Of a stretch of DNA of 64,000 bases, positions 54,253-63,238 are shown piece after piece; position 1 is the stretch's first letter, and every line of letters starts with the position of its first letter. Origin of the DNA: Opitutaceae bacterium (GTDB lineage: Bacteria > Verrucomicrobiota > Verrucomicrobiia > Opitutales > Opitutaceae); assembly GCA_019634615.1 (NCBI GenBank), contig JAHCAZ010000013.1, forward strand, positions 1 to 64,000, given 5' to 3'. The notes beneath the pieces are model-generated. The model saw only the letters and a program-made list of their open reading frames with translations, made no database searches and had not been told where the DNA came from. The position numbers and the translations under genes were made by a program.

Positions 54253-55596
54253 CTAGACCAGACGGTTCTCCCGGATCACCGAGGAGTACCAGTGGGCGCT
54301 GAGCTTGGGCGTGCGGCGCTGGGTGCGGTAGTCCACGTGCACGATGCCGAAGCGGCGGGTGTAGCCGTCGGTCCATTCAAAGTTGTCCATGAACGACCAC
54401 AGGAAATACCCCTTCACCGGCACGCCATCGGTGATGGCGTGGTGCAGCTCGCCGAGGTAGTTGCGCAGGTAGTCGCGGCGGTGCAGGTCATGCACCTCGG
54501 CGCGCACGACCGGCTCGTCGTCGTAACCGCAGCCGTTCTCGGTGATGTAGATGGCCTTGGCGCCGTAGACCTCGTGGGCGAAGCGCGGTCCCCAGTGCAG
54601 GGCCTGCGGGAGGAGGTTGAGCCAGTCGGAGTCGGTGCGCGGGTAGTTCTTCGGGAGCCGCAAGGCCTCGGGCCGGCCGCGGTTGCCGCGGCGGATGAAG
54701 GCGCCGCTGTAGATGTTGAGCCCAAGGAAATCCGTCGGCAGGCCGATGAGCTTGAAATCCCCCGGCCGCACCCGCGGGCGCGTGGCGCCGCAGCGGCGCA
54801 GGAACCCCGCGGCGTAGCGGCCGCGGTAGATGGGGTCGAGGAGCGACTCGTTCTCGGTCGCAAACCACGCGCGCGCGGCGGCGATGTCGCCCGGCGTCTC
54901 CGTCACCGGCACGGCCACGGAGCAATTGTCGGCGAGCCCCACCTGCGCGCCCCGGCCGCCGAACTCGCGCACGGCCCGCACGCCGTGGCCATGGGCGAGG
55001 AGGGCGTGGTGCTTGGTCTGGTTGACGACCTTTGGCCCGAGTTGGAGCCCGGGGGCCTTGGAGCGGCCGCCGTAGGCCATGCTCGTGAAGCAGGTGATCT
55101 CGTTGAGTGTGATCCAACGCTTCACGCGGTCGCCGTAGGCCTGCACGATCGTGTCGGCGTAGCGGGCGAAGGCATCCACCGTCGCGCGCGCGCGCCAGCC
55201 GCCGCGGTCCTCGAGGGCCTGGGGCAGGTCCCAGTGAAACATCGTGACCCAGGGCGTGATCTCGTTGCGCTCCAGGCTGTCGAGGACGCGGTGGTAGAAG
55301 TCGAGGCCCTTGCGGTTCGGCGCGCCGTCGCCGGTCGGGAAGATGCGCGGCCAGGCGAGCGACAGGCGGTAGTGCCGGATGCCAAGGCGCCGCATGAGCG
55401 CGAAATCGCGGCGAAAAAGTCGGTAGTGGTCGCAGGCCGGCTCGAGTGTGTCGCCGTGGTTGATGCGGCCGGGCTGGGCGGCAAAGCGGTCCCACACGGA
55501 CTCACCCTTGCCGTCGCGCGCAACGGCGCCCTCGATCTGCGGGGCGGCGGCGGCGACGCCCCAGATGAACTTGGATGGAAATTTGAGGTCAGGCAT
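54253..55596 (-). CDS. GH1-family beta-glucosidase
   Basis: 447 residues, cytoplasmic, beta-glucosidase length. N-terminal FPSKFIWGVAAAAPQIEGA signature, MRRLGIRHYRLSLAWPRIFP, acid/base E166 in WITLNEITCF (the usual NEP is NEI here) and nucleophile E353 in IYITENGCGYDD. The C-terminal W residues (WSFMDNFEWTDGY) of the aglycone site are present. Follows the ABC permeases by 22 bases, so imported beta-glucosides are probably hydrolysed inside the cell. Confidence 0.94.
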   Translation of the reverse strand: MPDLKFPSKFIWGVAAAAPQIEGAVARDGKGESVWDRFAAQPGRINHGDTLEPACDHYRLFRRDFALMRRLGIRHYRLSLAWPRIFPTGDGAPNRKGLDFYHRVLDSLERNEITPWVTMFHWDLPQALEDRGGWRARATVDAFARYADTIVQAYGDRVKRWITLNEITCFTSMAYGGRSKAPGLQLGPKVVNQTKHHALLAHGHGVRAVREFGGRGAQVGLADNCSVAVPVTETPGDIAAARAWFATENESLLDPIYRGRYAAGFLRRCGATRPRVRPGDFKLIGLPTDFLGLNIYSGAFIRRGNRGRPEALRLPKNYPRTDSDWLNLLPQALHWGPRFAHEVYGAKAIYITENGCGYDDEPVVRAEVHDLHRRDYLRNYLGELHHAITDGVPVKGYFLWSFMDNFEWTDGYTRRFGIVHVDYRTQRRTPKLSAHWYSSVIRENRLV

Positions 55597-55618
55597 GATG
55601 GCGGATGGGTGGACAACC

Positions 55619-56470
55619 TCAGCCTTTCACGGCGCCGGCGGTGAGCCCGGAGATGAACTCGCGCTGGAGCAGGAGGAAGAGGCACATCACGGGCGCGATG
55701 GACACGAGCGTGCCGGCCATGATGAGGCCGTAGTCGGTGCCGTAGACGCCGCGGAGGTTGTTGAGGGCGACGGAGAGGGGCTGCAGTTCGGGCGACTGGA
55801 GGATGATCTGCGGGCCGATGAAGTTGTTCCAGGCGCCGAGGAAGCTGATGAGGAGGAAGGCGCCGATCATCGGGCGGACGAGCGGCAGAGCGAGTTCGAG
55901 GAAGATCCGGATCTCCCCGGCGCCGTCGATGCGAGCCGCCTCGACGAGCTCGTCCGGCACGCCGCGCAGCATCGCCTGCCGGAAGAGGAAGACGCCGAAG
56001 GCCGGCGTGAGCCCGGGGAGGATCAGACCGGCGTAGCGGTCGAGGAGCCCGAGCTGGTAGAGCAGTTGGAAGCTCGGCGCGAGGAGCAGCGGCCCCGGGA
56101 TGATGAGCGACAGCAGGACCACGCCGGTGATGAGGCTGCGGCCGGGGAAGTGCAGCTTGGTGAGACCATAGCCGCCCATCGCGCAGAGCAGGGTGGCGCC
56201 GACGGCGTGCACGGCGGAGTAGAAGAACGAGTTCAGCATCGCCCGCGGCACGGGAAAATCGAACAGGAGCGCGCCGAAGTTGCGCAGCGTGAGCCGGTCC
56301 CAGCCAATTCCGAGGAACCCGTCGCCGGACGGCAGGAAGAGCGTCGCGGCGAAATCGTACTTCGTCTTCAGCGCCCCGGCGACGAGGTACGCGAACGGGA
56401 TCAGGGTGAGCACCGAGAAGAAGATGAGCAGCCCGTAGATCACGGCGCGCAGGGTGTGGGTGGGGATCAT
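55619..56470 (-). CDS. Carbohydrate ABC transporter permease (MalG type)
   Basis: 283 residues from the ATG at 56470; six hydrophobic segments. EAA loop EAARIDGAGEIRIFLELALPLVRP couples to the ATPase. The C-terminal MalG-type ending is present. Third gene of binding protein-MalF-MalG order; 2 bases separate it from the MalF-type permease. No ATP-binding gene is in the operon, so a shared MsmK-type ATPase elsewhere is likely. Confidence 0.93.
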   Translation of the reverse strand: MIPTHTLRAVIYGLLIFFSVLTLIPFAYLVAGALKTKYDFAATLFLPSGDGFLGIGWDRLTLRNFGALLFDFPVPRAMLNSFFYSAVHAVGATLLCAMGGYGLTKLHFPGRSLITGVVLLSLIIPGPLLLAPSFQLLYQLGLLDRYAGLILPGLTPAFGVFLFRQAMLRGVPDELVEAARIDGAGEIRIFLELALPLVRPMIGAFLLISFLGAWNNFIGPQIILQSPELQPLSVALNNLRGVYGTDYGLIMAGTLVSIAPVMCLFLLLQREFISGLTAGAVKG

Positions 56471-56472
56471 GG

Positions 56473-57366
56473 TCAGTTGTCCTCGTACTTCCGGTTGAGG
56501 TGACGCTGCAGGAGCGCGATGCCCATGAGCAGGAGCGCGAGCACCCAGCCGATGGCGCTGGCGTAGCCGAGGTCGCCGGTGAGGAACCCCGTCTGGTAAA
56601 GGTACATGACGACCGTGAGCCCGCGGTTGTCGGGCCCGCCGCTGTTGTTGAGCAGAATGTAGCTCAGCTCGAACATCTGGAAGCTGCCGATCACGGACAG
56701 CAGCACCACGAAACCGCCCACGGGCCGGATCTCCGGGATGACCACGTGGCGGAAGCGCTGCCAGGCGTTGCAGCCGTCGATCGTCGCGGCCTCGAGCAGC
56801 TCCTTGGACACGTTCTGCAGCGCCGCGAGGAAGTACACCATGTTGAAGCCGGCGTACATCCAGAGCGCGGCGAGGATGAGCGACGACATCACGTAGTTCT
56901 GCATCCAGGCGAACTCGGGATTCCACGCCCCGCCCGTGAGCCAGTGGAGGCCGGCGTTGAGGAGGCCGGTGCGCTTCTCGAAGATCGGACCGAAGAGGAT
57001 CGCGACGAACGGCAGGCCGACGAGCGAGGGGGCGAAGAAGGTGAGGCGGTAGAGTCCGCGCCCCCGGATGCCCGGCCGGTTGAGCAGGAGGGCGAGGCCG
57101 AGCGCCACCGGCAGCTGGATGAAGAGGGAGCCGAGCGTGAACTGGGCGGTGTTGCCCAGCGCCTGCCAGAACAGCGGGTCGCCGATGAGATACTCGAAGT
57201 TGCGCAGGCCCACCCACCGCGTGGTCGCCGGGCCGAAGGTCTGCTGGAACGCGAGCACGAGCGACTGCAGGAGCGGCCACAGCGTGAAGAGCCCAAACGA
57301 GACCACGAAGGGCCCGACGAAGATCCAGGGGGCGACGCGCGAATGATAGATGCGGTTCCGCTTCAT
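56473..57366 (-). CDS. Carbohydrate ABC transporter permease (MalF type)
   Basis: 297 residues, six membrane segments (APWIFVGPFVVSFGLFTLWP first). EAA loop EAATIDGCNAWQRFRHVVIPEIRP. Overlaps the binding-protein gene by four bases (ATGA). Forms a heterodimeric pore with the MalG-type partner. Confidence 0.93.
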   Translation of the reverse strand: MKRNRIYHSRVAPWIFVGPFVVSFGLFTLWPLLQSLVLAFQQTFGPATTRWVGLRNFEYLIGDPLFWQALGNTAQFTLGSLFIQLPVALGLALLLNRPGIRGRGLYRLTFFAPSLVGLPFVAILFGPIFEKRTGLLNAGLHWLTGGAWNPEFAWMQNYVMSSLILAALWMYAGFNMVYFLAALQNVSKELLEAATIDGCNAWQRFRHVVIPEIRPVGGFVVLLSVIGSFQMFELSYILLNNSGGPDNRGLTVVMYLYQTGFLTGDLGYASAIGWVLALLLMGIALLQRHLNRKYEDN

Positions 57367-58877
57367 GGTGCGTCGGCGAGGAAGGTGTTACGCCCGATCT
57401 CGCGCTCGAGCTGGCGCTGGGCCGCGTCGAGCAGGCGCTGCGCCTCGGTGCGCAGGGCCGGCCGGTCGTAGGTGCCGGTGGCATCGGCCCACCCGCGCAG
57501 ATTGACGAGGGCGTTGCCGAGGTAGGACTGCGCCGCCATGGCAAACGGCGATGAGGAGCGGACCGGCACATCGTCGGCCACGCCCAGAAAGATGCGCCCG
57601 ATCGGTTGCCCGCTGAAGTACGGATCGGGTTCGTCGAAGACCGGGAGCGACCAGAGCGCGCGGTTCGGCGGGAGGATGCCGGTCTGCCGGTACAGGTCGG
57701 CGGCGAGCTCGGTGGACATCGCGAGGTGGCGCGCGAAGCCCCAGGCGCCCTCGGGATCGCCCGCGCGCTTGCTGATGCCGAGCATCGTGCCGCCGCGCCA
57801 GACCGAGGTTCGCCGACCGCCGCGTTCCCACGCGGGAAGCGGCATGAGCTTCACCTTGCCCGCGAGGCCGGGAATCTCCTGCTTCCACAGGCCGCACATC
57901 CAGTCCGGCATCAGCGTGCCGATGACGACGCCGTCGAGGCGCTGCCGATGACCGGAGGCCGAAAAGAGATCCACGTCAGCGCACACCCGGCCCGGTCCGG
58001 CCACCCAGGTCACGATCTGCGCGAGCACCTCGGCGTTGCGCGGGGCGTTGAGCTGCGGGTGGTCGCGGGCGTCGAACAGCCCGCCGCCCGCCTGGTCGAG
58101 CAGCATGAGCACGAGGTCGCCGCTCGTGTCCCACAGGTTCAGCAGCCAGCGGTCAGGCCGGCCGTCACCGTCAAGGTCCTGCTGCAGCGGGCGCAGGAGG
58201 CGGAAGTAATCCTCCCAAGTCTCGACCTGCGTCACGTCGATGCCGGCGGCCTCGACCAGGTCGGACCGGTAGGCGAGGAGCACGGGGTGTACGTCGAGCG
58301 GGAGCCCGAAGATGCGGCCGCGGGTGGTCCAGGGGGTCAGAGAATTGGGGAGGATATTCTCAAGCAGGCCCTCGGCGCGGAGGCGGTCGGTGACGTCGAC
58401 GAAGCCGACGTCCTCGAGCGGACCGACAAAGGCCTTGGCGGCGACGGGGCGCTCGGCGGCGATGATGTCCGCGACGGGCGTGCCCGCGAGGAAGCCGGAG
58501 AGCATGCGCCGCTCGAGCGCGGGATTGGTGAGCTGGAGGACGTGGACGGGGTGATCCGGATGCCGCCGCGTCCAGTCGGCGGCAATGGATGAATAGACCC
58601 GGTAATGGACATCGGCGAAGACCCAGAAGGGCAGGCCCACCGGCGGCTTGGGTTGGATGAGGGCGACGCCCACGCTCGCGGCCACCGCGATCAGGAGGAT
58701 GATCGCCGCGCCCGGCGAAAGCACGCGGCGGAGCAGGGCGCGGGCGGCCGGGCTCGCGAGCACGCCCAGGACCGCAATCGCCGCCAGACCGATAAACGCC
58801 AGCGCGCCCGCCGGGAGATCCGGCAGGGTCAGGGACAGCGGAGGCAACAAGGGCGAAGACATATCTGGGGCGACCAT
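57363..58877 (-). CDS. Extracellular solute-binding protein, membrane-anchored
   Basis: 504 residues, first gene of the ABC operon. Family 1 sugar-binding signatures: FWVFADVHYRVYSSIAADWTRRHPDHPV, ERRMLSGFLAGTPVADIIA, FGLPLDVHPVLLAYRSDLVEAAGID and MPLPAWERGG. Instead of a cleavable signal or lipobox it carries two hydrophobic segments at about 22-44 and 57-75, which should tether it to the inner membrane. A start at 58862 (five codons later) is equally possible. Confidence 0.85.
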   Translation of the reverse strand: MVAPDMSSPLLPPLSLTLPDLPAGALAFIGLAAIAVLGVLASPAARALLRRVLSPGAAIILLIAVAASVGVALIQPKPPVGLPFWVFADVHYRVYSSIAADWTRRHPDHPVHVLQLTNPALERRMLSGFLAGTPVADIIAAERPVAAKAFVGPLEDVGFVDVTDRLRAEGLLENILPNSLTPWTTRGRIFGLPLDVHPVLLAYRSDLVEAAGIDVTQVETWEDYFRLLRPLQQDLDGDGRPDRWLLNLWDTSGDLVLMLLDQAGGGLFDARDHPQLNAPRNAEVLAQIVTWVAGPGRVCADVDLFSASGHRQRLDGVVIGTLMPDWMCGLWKQEIPGLAGKVKLMPLPAWERGGRRTSVWRGGTMLGISKRAGDPEGAWGFARHLAMSTELAADLYRQTGILPPNRALWSLPVFDEPDPYFSGQPIGRIFLGVADDVPVRSSSPFAMAAQSYLGNALVNLRGWADATGTYDRPALRTEAQRLLDAAQRQLEREIGRNTFLADAP

Positions 58878-58956
58878 CGCGGCAGGGCGGGGCAGGGTAA
58901 CGAGTCGGGGTGAGCGTCGCAGGGGCGCGGAGGGGCGCCCACCCCGGATTTATTGG

Positions 58957-58965
58957 CATCGTTCA
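58957..58965. promoter_or_regulatory. Possible operator half-site in the ABC/lacI divergent region
   Basis: CATCGTTCA here is identical to nine bases of the palindromic site before the TonB receptor gene (60095-60103 on the other strand). The second half (TCATCC) is poorly conserved. Position, between the divergent ABC operon and lacI, suits a LacI-family site, but a half-site of nine bases could arise by chance. Confidence 0.35.
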
Positions 58966-59021
58966 ATGGCTCATCCGGTTTGGCCCTTGCGACGCCAAAT
59001 CCGACGTGGCTTGATCGTCCC

Positions 59022-60059
59022 GTGTCCACTCTGCGCCCCCCGACCATGAAGGACGTGGCCCTGGCCGCCGGGGTCTCGCGCGCCACGGTTTCCCTTGCGC
59101 TGCGCAACGACCGCAGCATCGCCGCCGCGACGCGCAGCCGGATCTACGCCGTGGCCGAGCAGCTCGGGTACAAGACCAACCCGCTCGTCGCGGCGTTGAT
59201 GTCGTCGATCCATGCCCGGCGCCTGAGCCAGAAGCACACGGTGTTGGCGTACGTGACGACCGACCCGCAGTTCGCCCCCTGGCGGACTTGGCGCATGTTC
59301 ATCGAGATGCACGAGGGCGCCAAGACCCGGGCCGAGGAGCTGGGCTACCGCCTCGAGGAATTCCCGCTGCGCGCGCCGGGCATGACGCCGAAGCGCTTCG
59401 TGCAGATGCTCCAGGCGCGCGGCATCCTCGGGCTGCTGATCGCGCCGCTGCCGCACGGCGAGCGGGTGATCGAACTCGATTTCCAGGACTTCGCCGTCGT
59501 GGGCATCGACATGAGCGTCGCCTCGCCGCTGATCGAGCGCGTCTCGAACGACCACTACCAATCCGCGCTGCTCGCCGTGCGGAAGTGCCGCGAGCTGGGC
59601 TACCGCCGCATCGGCTTCGTGCTCAGCCGCATGCTCAGCCGGCGGCTCGAGCACCGCTGGCTGGCGGGCCTGCGCATGGCGGATGAGGACGTGCGCCCGG
59701 CCCAGCGCGTGCGCCTGCTGATGCCCGAGACGGGCGACGACATCCCGGCGGCGCTGCCGGGCTGGGTCGCGCGGGAGAAGCCCGACGTGATCATCATGAG
59801 CGAGCTCAACCCGGTCACCTATTACGGCCTGCCGCCCCGCCTCGGCATCGTGAGCCTCTCCCTCGAGGAACCGGTGGGCAACATCACGGGCATTTTTCAG
59901 GACAACCGTCGCATGGGCGCGATCGCCATCGAGCATCTCGTCGCCCGCCTCGAGCGCTGTGAGTTCGGGCCCGACGACCGCGGCCGGCTGCATCTCGTGG
60001 CCGGGCAGTGGGTTCCCGGCAAGACCGCCCTCGGCCCCGGCATCCCCCGCGCGACCTGA
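59022..60059 (+). CDS. LacI-family transcriptional regulator
   Basis: 345 residues from GTG at 59022 (MSTLRPPTMKDVALAAGVSR). Helix-turn-helix at about 9-30 and hinge to 60, then a periplasmic-binding-protein-like effector domain with VGIDMSV, SNDHYQSALLAVRKCRELGYRRIGFV, and the late FQDNRRMGAIAIEHL. Divergent from the ABC/GH operon and upstream of the TonB receptor gene, so it probably represses both until a glucan-derived sugar binds. Confidence 0.92.
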   Translation: MSTLRPPTMKDVALAAGVSRATVSLALRNDRSIAAATRSRIYAVAEQLGYKTNPLVAALMSSIHARRLSQKHTVLAYVTTDPQFAPWRTWRMFIEMHEGAKTRAEELGYRLEEFPLRAPGMTPKRFVQMLQARGILGLLIAPLPHGERVIELDFQDFAVVGIDMSVASPLIERVSNDHYQSALLAVRKCRELGYRRIGFVLSRMLSRRLEHRWLAGLRMADEDVRPAQRVRLLMPETGDDIPAALPGWVAREKPDVIIMSELNPVTYYGLPPRLGIVSLSLEEPVGNITGIFQDNRRMGAIAIEHLVARLERCEFGPDDRGRLHLVAGQWVPGKTALGPGIPRAT

Positions 60060-60083
60060 ATCTCCCCCGATGCCGGGCTGCAC

Positions 60084-60100
60084 CGTTCAGTTACTGAACG
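60084..60100. promoter_or_regulatory. Perfect 17-bp palindrome, likely LacI-family operator
   Basis: CGTTCAGT-T-ACTGAACG, an 8-1-8 perfect palindrome, 100 bases before the TonB receptor start and 24 bases after the regulator stop. Odd-centred palindromes of this size are one of the forms LacI-family operators take. The matching half-site is at 58957. Confidence 0.6.
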
Positions 60101-60199
60101 ATGTCAGTTACGGCCCAATTGATCGTCCGGCGAAAAATCGGTTCTGCAGTCGCCCATCGGTACGACCCCCTTCCAACCCGTCGGTCCGACACCAACCCC

Positions 60200-63151
60200 A
60201 TGAAGCAAACTCCCGTTGTTACGTTCAGCCGTCGGCTGTGGACGCTCGGCTTGTTGACCGCAGCCCCCGCCCTCTTCGCCCAGCAAGGCCCGGCCCCGGC
60301 CGTCCCGGCTGGCGACGCCGCCAAGGAGGGTGACGAGGTCGTCGCCCTCAGTCCGTTCACCGTCAGCGTCGAGCAGGACAAGGGCTACCGCGCCACCAAC
60401 TCGATCTCCGGTACGCGCCTCGACACGGCGATCAAGGACCTGCCGATGCCCATCGAGGTCATCACCGAGCAGTTCCTCCGCGACACCGGCGCCAACAACC
60501 TCCGCGAGTCGCTGCGCTACAGCTCCGGCATCCTGCTGCAGACCCAGAACGACTACTCGGCCCCGGCCGGCAGCTTCTCGATCTCCCCGGGCAAGATCAA
60601 CAACCCCGAGGGCATGACCGCGAGCGCCACGCAGACCAACATGAAGATCCGCGGCTTCCAGACCGAGTCGGTCCTGCGCGACGGCTTCCGCCGCCAGAAC
60701 TCCACCGACTCCGTCAACATCGCCCGCGTCGAGATCGCCCGCGGTCCCGCCTCGCTCCTCTACGGCGTCGGCAACTTCGGCGGCGTGGTGAACTACCTCG
60801 TCAAGATGCCCGAGACGAAGCCGGCCCACGAGGTCACCGCCAGCTACGGCAGCTACGACTTCATGCGCGCCACCGTGGACTCCACCGGCGCCATCAACGA
60901 CAACGGCACCGCGGCCTACCGCGTCACCGCCGCCTGGCAGGACACCGGCTCCCACGAGGACTTCAACACGGAGCACCACTACTTCGTCTCGCCGGTCATC
61001 ACGTTCCGCCCGTTCGCCAACACCGAGATCCTGCTCGATCTCGAGTACGGCAAGCAGAAGCACGAGGGCATGGGCTGGAAGACCCTGCGCGCCGCCGTCT
61101 CCGGCTTCGTCAACGACAGCTCCGGCTACAACGGCAGCTTCTACCAGGTGCCCGGCCGCGACGTGCGCGAGTTCCGCTGGAGCGGTCCCGATACCTATCG
61201 CGACAGCACCGCCAGCAACATGGTCTTCAAGATCACGCAGAAGATCACGGAGGACCTGCACCTCCTCGCCGGCGTCAGCCGTTCGTCCTTCAAGTACGAC
61301 CAGCTCGATAACATGGCGGCCTTCCGCCAGAACGCCGGCCCTGCCTGGGCCCTCGCCCCGGTCACCTTCGCCGGCCTGACCAACACCCAGTCGGGCGTGC
61401 CCGTCGGCCCGCAGCCCACCTCCATCTCCTACCAGTGGGAACTCGCCAACGAGGACGACACCCACGACCAGCTGCGCGTCGAGCTGAACTACGCCTTCGA
61501 CACCTTCAAGGACAGCTCCAAGTGGCTGCAGATGCGGCACTCGCTCCTCGCCGGCCTCAGCTACACCAAGGAGACCTACGAGTCGCACACGCGCCAGACA
61601 CCCGGCGACGTCGCCAACTATCACAATCCCTCCGACTACAGCTACATCCGCTTCGGGCGGCAGGGTGACGGCTCGGCCGATTACGCGATGGTCGAGTATA
61701 CCAACCGGAAGTCCACGACCTCCAACCCCGCGTACTACGCCGTCTACCAGGGCCGCCTCGCCGACGACCGCGTGACCCTCATCGCCGGCGCCCGCCGCGA
61801 CCGCAGCTGGAACAACGTCTGGAAGTACAACCCGGAATATCGCTCCGACGGCACCAAGGGCGCCGACCAGGCCCCGTCCGAGACCAAGAGCCTCGTCAAC
61901 AAGGACACGACCTACCAGTACGGCGTCAGCGTCGCCGTCACCCCGGAGCGCGATTTCTCCCTCTACGCCATGAGCTCCGAGGGCGTGCAGCCCAACTACC
62001 AGGGCTCGCTCGACCTCAACGGCAAGCCCCTGCAGGCCGCCCTCGCCAAGAACAAGGAGTACGGCGTGAAGTTCGACCTCCTGAAGGGCCGCGTCTCCGG
62101 CTCGATCGGCAAGTTCGAGATCACCCGCGAGCGCACGCAAGTCGGCAGCTCCAGCCTCGTCTGGTTCGCGCCGGTCGTCTCGGGCAACCTCAAGTTCAAT
62201 CCGAACAAGGACATCGTCTACCGCGTCGACGACCTCAACCCCGGCCCCAACAGCTGGAACGGCGCCGTCGTCGCCTCGACCCCGCAGTGGGATGCCGCCG
62301 TGGCTGCGGGCGCGGTCTACCAGGCGACCAACTCCGCCGGCGAGACCCACTGGTACGCCAACGCTTCCAAGGCCGCCGGCGCCGCCTTCATGGACGCCAT
62401 CTTCTCGAACGTCCACGCCCTGAAGCAGTATGGCTGGTGGGGCTGGATCTACGGTGGCGCCGACCCGGGCAGCCTGCCGTTCGACAACCTCGTCAACAAC
62501 GCCACCATGGACGACAACGGCGCGCAGCGCTCTGTCGCCACCGGCAGCGACCGCGCCAAGGGCTGGGACACGCAGATCATCGTCTCGCCGACCGACAACC
62601 TGCAGATCGTCGCCACCTGGTCGCACATTGAGAAGGTCGTGCTCAACGCCCAGGCCTGGCCAAAGTACCCGTACCCGCAGGACCGCTGGGCCATCTGGTA
62701 CGCGCCCATCTCCTGGGCCGCCACCGCCGGCCGCCCGCTCAGCGAGGTGTACAGCGACCCGAACGACACCTCCACGTTCAAGGCGTTCGGCACCGGCCTC
62801 GCCCTCGACGACACGCCGAAGAACCACGCCACGTTCTGGGTGAACTACCAGATGCCCAAGACCTCCGGTCTCAAGGGCCTCTCGTTCGGCGCCGGCGGCT
62901 ACTGGGAGGACAAGCGCTCCATCTATCCCGCCTACGGCCAGAACGCCCTCGATAACAACGGCAACACGATCTTCCTCAGCACGCCGAGCCGCACGCAGAT
63001 CAACGCCATGATCAAGTACGACTTCCTGTTCCGTGATCGTGAGACCAGCGTGCAGCTCAACGTCGATAACGTCGCCAACGACCGGAAGCTCTACGGCTTC
63101 ATCTACGCCGCCCCGCGCCGCTGGCAGCTCACGTTCTCGCACAAGCTCTGA
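60200..63151 (+). CDS. TonB-dependent outer-membrane receptor
   Basis: 983 residues from the ATG at 60200 with a signal peptide (LWTLGLLTAAPALFAQQGP). Plug start EVVALSPFTVSVEQDKGYRA then SISGTRLDTAIKDLPMPIEVIT; ARGPASLLYGVGNFGGVVNYL (plug core); a 22-strand barrel ending ..RRWQLTFSHKL with the terminal aromatic-type motif. Family often annotated as siderophore-type, but Opitutaceae use many for carbohydrates. Between the LacI regulator and the GH30 gene, so oligosaccharide uptake is the favoured role. Upstream codons from 60101 overlap the operator and are not used. Confidence 0.9.
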   Translation: MKQTPVVTFSRRLWTLGLLTAAPALFAQQGPAPAVPAGDAAKEGDEVVALSPFTVSVEQDKGYRATNSISGTRLDTAIKDLPMPIEVITEQFLRDTGANNLRESLRYSSGILLQTQNDYSAPAGSFSISPGKINNPEGMTASATQTNMKIRGFQTESVLRDGFRRQNSTDSVNIARVEIARGPASLLYGVGNFGGVVNYLVKMPETKPAHEVTASYGSYDFMRATVDSTGAINDNGTAAYRVTAAWQDTGSHEDFNTEHHYFVSPVITFRPFANTEILLDLEYGKQKHEGMGWKTLRAAVSGFVNDSSGYNGSFYQVPGRDVREFRWSGPDTYRDSTASNMVFKITQKITEDLHLLAGVSRSSFKYDQLDNMAAFRQNAGPAWALAPVTFAGLTNTQSGVPVGPQPTSISYQWELANEDDTHDQLRVELNYAFDTFKDSSKWLQMRHSLLAGLSYTKETYESHTRQTPGDVANYHNPSDYSYIRFGRQGDGSADYAMVEYTNRKSTTSNPAYYAVYQGRLADDRVTLIAGARRDRSWNNVWKYNPEYRSDGTKGADQAPSETKSLVNKDTTYQYGVSVAVTPERDFSLYAMSSEGVQPNYQGSLDLNGKPLQAALAKNKEYGVKFDLLKGRVSGSIGKFEITRERTQVGSSSLVWFAPVVSGNLKFNPNKDIVYRVDDLNPGPNSWNGAVVASTPQWDAAVAAGAVYQATNSAGETHWYANASKAAGAAFMDAIFSNVHALKQYGWWGWIYGGADPGSLPFDNLVNNATMDDNGAQRSVATGSDRAKGWDTQIIVSPTDNLQIVATWSHIEKVVLNAQAWPKYPYPQDRWAIWYAPISWAATAGRPLSEVYSDPNDTSTFKAFGTGLALDDTPKNHATFWVNYQMPKTSGLKGLSFGAGGYWEDKRSIYPAYGQNALDNNGNTIFLSTPSRTQINAMIKYDFLFRDRETSVQLNVDNVANDRKLYGFIYAAPRRWQLTFSHKL

Positions 63152-63177
63152 TCCTGACTAGGGGTAGTCTTGGGTAA

Positions 63178-63217
63178 GGCGCGCAGCTGTGATGGCACGG
63201 CTGCGCGCCCTTTCCCT
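63178..63217 (+). terminator. Terminator after the TonB receptor gene
   Basis: Perfect 10-bp stem GGCGCGCAGC / GCTGCGCGCC with a 12-base loop, followed by CTTTCCCT. It starts 27 bases after the receptor stop codon, so GH30 downstream probably has its own promoter or receives read-through. Confidence 0.75.
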
Positions 63218-63238
63218 GTAGGAGCGGCCCTGCGTCCC

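Noticed and set aside
60101..60199. Longer TonB receptor beginning MSVTAQLIVRR
   Set aside because: It would start inside the operator region and place an unrelated basic stretch before a clear signal peptide beginning at 60200.
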